Source: UBA8529 sp964390565 (lineage in GTDB: Bacteria > Bacteroidota > Bacteroidia > Bacteroidales > Tenuifilaceae). Taken from it: a DNA stretch of 64,000 nt. The stretch's first letter is position 1, and each line of letters opens with the position of its first letter. Position numbers and translations under genes: made by a program. Under the pieces are notes generated by a model that had not been told where the DNA came from, made no database searches, and saw nothing but the letters and a program-made list of their open reading frames with translations. This document shows positions 61,230-64,000 of the stretch, piece by piece. The stretch is taken from NCBI GenBank assembly GCA_964390565.1, contig CAYMII010000009.1, forward strand, positions 1 to 64,000, in the 5' to 3' direction.

Positions 61230-61820
61230 TTATCTTCTAACTTTAGCAATAGCATCTTTTAACTCAGTGTTGATGCCAGTAGCTCTTTCTTTAGCAGCTT
61301 TAATTTTGTTTAAAGCGTCCATGTAAGTGCCTTTGTCATAAGAAGCTTGAGCTTCAACAACAGCTGCATCAATAGTAGCCATTTCGGTTTTGATTTGCTC
61401 TAGAACAGCAGCAGCATCTTTACCTCTTGGAGCTTTTTTGAAAAGTTTAGCGTTCTCTTCAATAACTGTTTTGATGTCAGTTAAAGTAGTTTCAACTTCT
61501 TTTTTAACTTCTTCTTTCTTAACTGCTGTGTTAGCAACTAAACCGTTGGTTTGAGTTAATAAAGCTTCAAGTTTTAATTTAGCAGGACCAAATTTCTTGA
61601 AAAGTTTTGATTTTTGAACTTCAACATCAGCCATGATAGCTTTCATTGAATCTTGAACAGCAGCAAATTCAGTTGGAAGATAAACACCAGCTTCAACTTT
61701 TGCAGCGCTGTCGATAGCTACGTTAACAGCATCAATCTCAGCTTGAGGTACTTTACCACAGCTTGAAAGGAAAGCAACCATAGCGATAGCTGCGATACCC
61801 ATTAAAATTTTGTTCTTCAT
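61230..61820 (-). CDS. Alpha-helical coiled-coil lipoprotein (DUF4398-like)
   Basis: The 196-residue protein has a type II signal peptide with lipobox FLSSC (cysteine 21). The mature part is almost entirely helical, rich in Ala/Lys/Glu, with the words AVQDSMKAIMADVEVQKS, EVETTLTDIKTVIEENAKLF and ASYDKGTYMDALNKIKAAKE. It ends in KVRR. The last repeat resembles those in the next gene. It is the first gene of the envelope cluster and has its own promoter candidate and terminator. It may be an abundant outer-membrane lipoprotein that spans the periplasm. Confidence 0.82.
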   Translation of the reverse strand: MKNKILMGIAAIAMVAFLSSCGKVPQAEIDAVNVAIDSAAKVEAGVYLPTEFAAVQDSMKAIMADVEVQKSKLFKKFGPAKLKLEALLTQTNGLVANTAVKKEEVKKEVETTLTDIKTVIEENAKLFKKAPRGKDAAAVLEQIKTEMATIDAAVVEAQASYDKGTYMDALNKIKAAKERATGINTELKDAIAKVRR

Positions 61821-61899
61821 TGTTTGTTTTTTTTAAAATACTTAGGTTTGTTTTCTACTTATGGAGTTAATTAAATAATCAATCCAATTAAATACGGTG

Positions 61900-61907
61900 C
61901 AAATGTA
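61900..61907 (-). promoter_or_regulatory. Putative -7 box for the coiled-coil lipoprotein
   Basis: On the minus strand TACATTTG matches TAnnTTTG, 80 bp before the ATG. The long AT-rich leader is common for strongly expressed Bacteroidota genes. Confidence 0.45.
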
Positions 61908-62050
61908 TATATATTTAAAGAAAAAACCATGATTTTTTAATTAAAATTTATACACTTTTCTTACCTAATGATACATAATAAATTATATATCAACACAATA
62001 AGAGATTAAAAAAGGATTAAAATTTTATTAACAAATCATTAAAAAAATAA

Positions 62051-62074
62051 AAAATGGCTCCTAAAAGCCATTTT
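62051..62074 (-). terminator. Terminator after the SPFH gene
   Basis: AAAATGGCT pairs with AGCCATTTT around a 6-base loop. On the minus strand a T-rich tail (TTATTTTTTT) follows. Confidence 0.85.
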
Positions 62075-62097
62075 CCATAAATATCTAATAAAAAGAA

Positions 62098-63024
62098 TTA
62101 CTGTTTCTTATTTTCATTAGTTTTCATGATGCCCATAAGTTGCTGTACGGTTTTTTGCATTCCTTCGCTCGATCCATCAAGGAATATAACGTTGCCTTTA
62201 CCAGTTTCAGCAAAATGCTTGATTGCTTCTGTCCACATCGAGAAAAGAAGGAAGGATGAATCAAGATTAGCATCAGTCATTTCTTTGGCTGCATTTGCCA
62301 TACCTTTTGCCATTTCTTCGCGGAACATTGCAATACCTTGTCCTCTCATTGTCGCAGCATCGCGCTCAGCTGAGGCAGATATCTTAATTGCATTACCTTC
62401 AGCCTCCGCTGCTTTAGTTTTAGTAATAAGCAATGCCTGACCTTCGTTTTCAGCAGCAGCTTTTAGATTGTTCGAAGCAACAACCTTTGCCATTGATGTT
62501 AAAATTTCTTTGTCAAAAGTGATATCATTAAGCTGAAGGTCAATCAGATGATACCCCCACTGCTCTAGAGTTTGGTCAAGATGGAGCTTTACCTCAAGAA
62601 CAATCTCAGTTCTTAGACCAAGAATCTCAGCCTGTTTTTTTGTTGCAACATAGCTACGAATAGTACCTTCAATAGTTCTTATAAGTGCTTGCATCAGGTT
62701 TCTTTCATCGATAAACTTAAAAGCTGCGTTTTTAATTGTCTCTTCATCCTGATTAATAACACTATACAAAACCATTGCCTTAAAGTATACATTAGCTTGA
62801 TCTTGTGTTACTGCTTGGAATTCAAGTTCAACAGAGCGATTCTGAATTGAAATTCTTCTGTAGATTACTTCAAACAATGGAATCTTAAAATTTAAGCCAG
62901 GTCCCATTACGCGACGATATTTACCGAAAATTGTAATTACGGCAACATATCCTTGGCGCACTGTTACAAAACTCGACAACAAAATGATTAAGACTGCTGC
63001 AATAATGATAAATGGTGTGTACAT
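62098..63024 (-). CDS. SPFH-domain (stomatin/slipin-like) membrane protein
   Basis: The 308-residue protein has an N-terminal membrane helix (3-24), an SPFH/band 7 domain (VRQGYVAVITIFGKYRRVMG, then IQNRSVELEFQAVTQDQANV and ATKKQAEILGLRTEIVLEV), and a long Ala/Glu coiled coil (AAENEGQALLITKTKAAEAE). Such proteins form ring assemblies in lipid microdomains and often control membrane proteases. No NfeD partner is adjacent. It has its own terminator. Confidence 0.92.
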   Translation of the reverse strand: MYTPFIIIAAVLIILLSSFVTVRQGYVAVITIFGKYRRVMGPGLNFKIPLFEVIYRRISIQNRSVELEFQAVTQDQANVYFKAMVLYSVINQDEETIKNAAFKFIDERNLMQALIRTIEGTIRSYVATKKQAEILGLRTEIVLEVKLHLDQTLEQWGYHLIDLQLNDITFDKEILTSMAKVVASNNLKAAAENEGQALLITKTKAAEAEGNAIKISASAERDAATMRGQGIAMFREEMAKGMANAAKEMTDANLDSSFLLFSMWTEAIKHFAETGKGNVIFLDGSSEGMQKTVQQLMGIMKTNENKKQ

Positions 63025-63121
63025 ACTATTATTGTTTAATTGGTTTAATATCCTATAAAGATATACAATAATTAGGGATTCTTATCACAAGAACTCCAGA
63101 AGTTAAAACATCAAATTTTCA

Positions 63122-64000
63122 TTAACTAATGAAACTTATGAAAAGCATTATATTCAAAACGGTTACAATTGCACCTATTACATAGATAAGTGTTTTTGTA
63201 AATAGTGTGTTTTTGTATTTACCCATCACTTTCTCCGAAGAGGTTAACTTAACCTGCAGAAAAATTGTAATGGGAAGCTGAATGCTCAAAACCATCTGTG
63301 AAATAATTAGCCCGTTGAAAGGGTTAGATATTATAAGGATAATTAGAAATGCAATAACTAATGATATTGCAACTCCTAACCGAGAGTGATTGTCTTTAAT
63401 ATCATAAGGTTCTTTGTACATCCCCGCAAATATGGAACCAGCGGCCATTCCAGAAGTAATAGTTGAAGCAATGCCAGCAAAAAGCAACGCAACTGCAAAT
63501 ATTACAGCAGCATTACCTCCAACTAATGGCTCAAGGAGCTGATTTGCTTGCTGCAATTCGGTTACCTGCACATTGTTTTTGTGAAATGTAGCAGCCGCAA
63601 GCAAAATCATTGCGCTATTGATTGCCCAACCAATTAGCATCGAAAAGAGGGTATCAAGGAACTCAAACTTCAGCTGCTTTTTAATAACTTTATCATCCTG
63701 CAAATTCCATTGCCTACTTTGTATTATCTCAGAGTGCAGGAATAAGTTATGAGGCATAACTACAGCACCGAGAACGCTCATAATTATTATCATTGAACCA
63801 TCGGGGAATGTTGGAGTAACCCAAGATGTTATAGCGGTATTCCAATCTATATTAACTAGTGATAATTCGTATATAAAGGATAATCCTATGATTGATACAA
63901 AAGCGATTATCCACTTCTCAATAACCCTATAAGAATTTGTGTAAAGCATAATTCCCACAAAAATTAAAACCATAAACGCTCCGGCTCTAATTGGAATATC
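63122..64000 (-). CDS. Nramp-family divalent metal transporter (N-terminus beyond window)
   Basis: A C-terminal portion of about 292 codons, open to the window edge; the ATG at 63973 is internal, since the frame continues upstream as IPIRAGAF. It has about seven to eight membrane helices. The family motif of helix 6, MPHNLFLHSEIIQSRQ, with the metal-binding M and H, is present. LLFAGIASTITSGMAAGSIF follows. It probably imports Mn2+ or Fe2+ with protons. The helix-1 DPGN motif lies outside the window. Confidence 0.92.
   Translation of the reverse strand, partial: DIPIRAGAFMVLIFVGIMLYTNSYRVIEKWIIAFVSIIGLSFIYELSLVNIDWNTAITSWVTPTFPDGSMIIIMSVLGAVVMPHNLFLHSEIIQSRQWNLQDDKVIKKQLKFEFLDTLFSMLIGWAINSAMILLAAATFHKNNVQVTELQQANQLLEPLVGGNAAVIFAVALLFAGIASTITSGMAAGSIFAGMYKEPYDIKDNHSRLGVAISLVIAFLIILIISNPFNGLIISQMVLSIQLPITIFLQVKLTSSEKVMGKYKNTLFTKTLIYVIGAIVTVLNIMLFISFIS

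Noticed and set aside
1..64000. tRNA, rRNA, tmRNA, prophage or insertion sequences
   Set aside because: No cloverleaf-like gap, no rRNA motif, and no transposase, integrase or phage structural gene was seen in any intergenic region or frame.

Overview
The window looks like a chromosomal segment of a Bacteroidota bacterium, probably a free-living or anaerobic member of the Bacteroidales/Marinilabiliales. The evidence is low GC, AT-rich leaders without clear Shine-Dalgarno sites, several -7 boxes of the Bacteroides type TAnnTTTG, Reg_prop/Y_Y_Y signalling proteins, S9 peptidases, and close packing of housekeeping genes. I see no prophage, insertion sequence, CRISPR array, rRNA or tRNA. No genus can be assigned by eye.

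Layout. 1-3065 holds the 5' part of a large secreted LamG protein and a membrane-bound AraC-type regulator. 3351-8450 is a two-gene unit: an exported caspase-like protein and a beta-propeller/Y_Y_Y/PP2C (SpoIIE) sensor. 8440-12385 is core metabolism and information: threonine aldolase, prfB with its programmed +1 frameshift, recA and bcp. 12616-15038 is an ABC exporter. 15076-20091 holds an RluA-type pseudouridine synthase with YwbE, a nitroreductase, an AspT-type transporter, and an SDR/TetR pair with three matching operator-like palindromes. 20227-27010 holds mostly exported proteins: a LolA-like protein, a PQQ propeller, GNAT, TPR, a small secreted protein and an S9 peptidase. 27063-30210 holds a B12-binding radical SAM enzyme and two tandem paralogues of an unrecognised membrane protein with an ADP-ribosyltransferase-like signature. 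30417-34654 holds smpB, miaA, a GNAT and a TPR histidine kinase. 34869-43123 holds a lipoprotein, a second S9 peptidase, a membrane glycosyltransferase, a VF530 protein, a DEAD-box helicase and a YfcE-like phosphoesterase. 43330-48035 is dnaE, trxA and a LOG protein. 48282-51932 is an operon of an APC permease, a lipoprotein and a class-A-like serine hydrolase. 52028-58433 is PPi-type phosphofructokinase, ribD, prmC-recX, TerC and a sugar-kinase-like APH protein. 58441-61820 is a cell-envelope cluster: a coiled-coil lipoprotein, a YafK-like and an ErfK-like L,D-transpeptidase, and a membrane protein. The window ends with an SPFH protein and a truncated Nramp transporter.

The items most worth follow-up are the tandem ART-like paralogues, the lipoprotein/L,D-transpeptidase cluster (a possible functional analogue of the Lpp tether), the caspase/PP2C pair, the SDR-TetR operator triad, and a set of gene-end elements built as imperfect palindromes of short reshuffled words. 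All function calls come from reading motifs; no database search was run.
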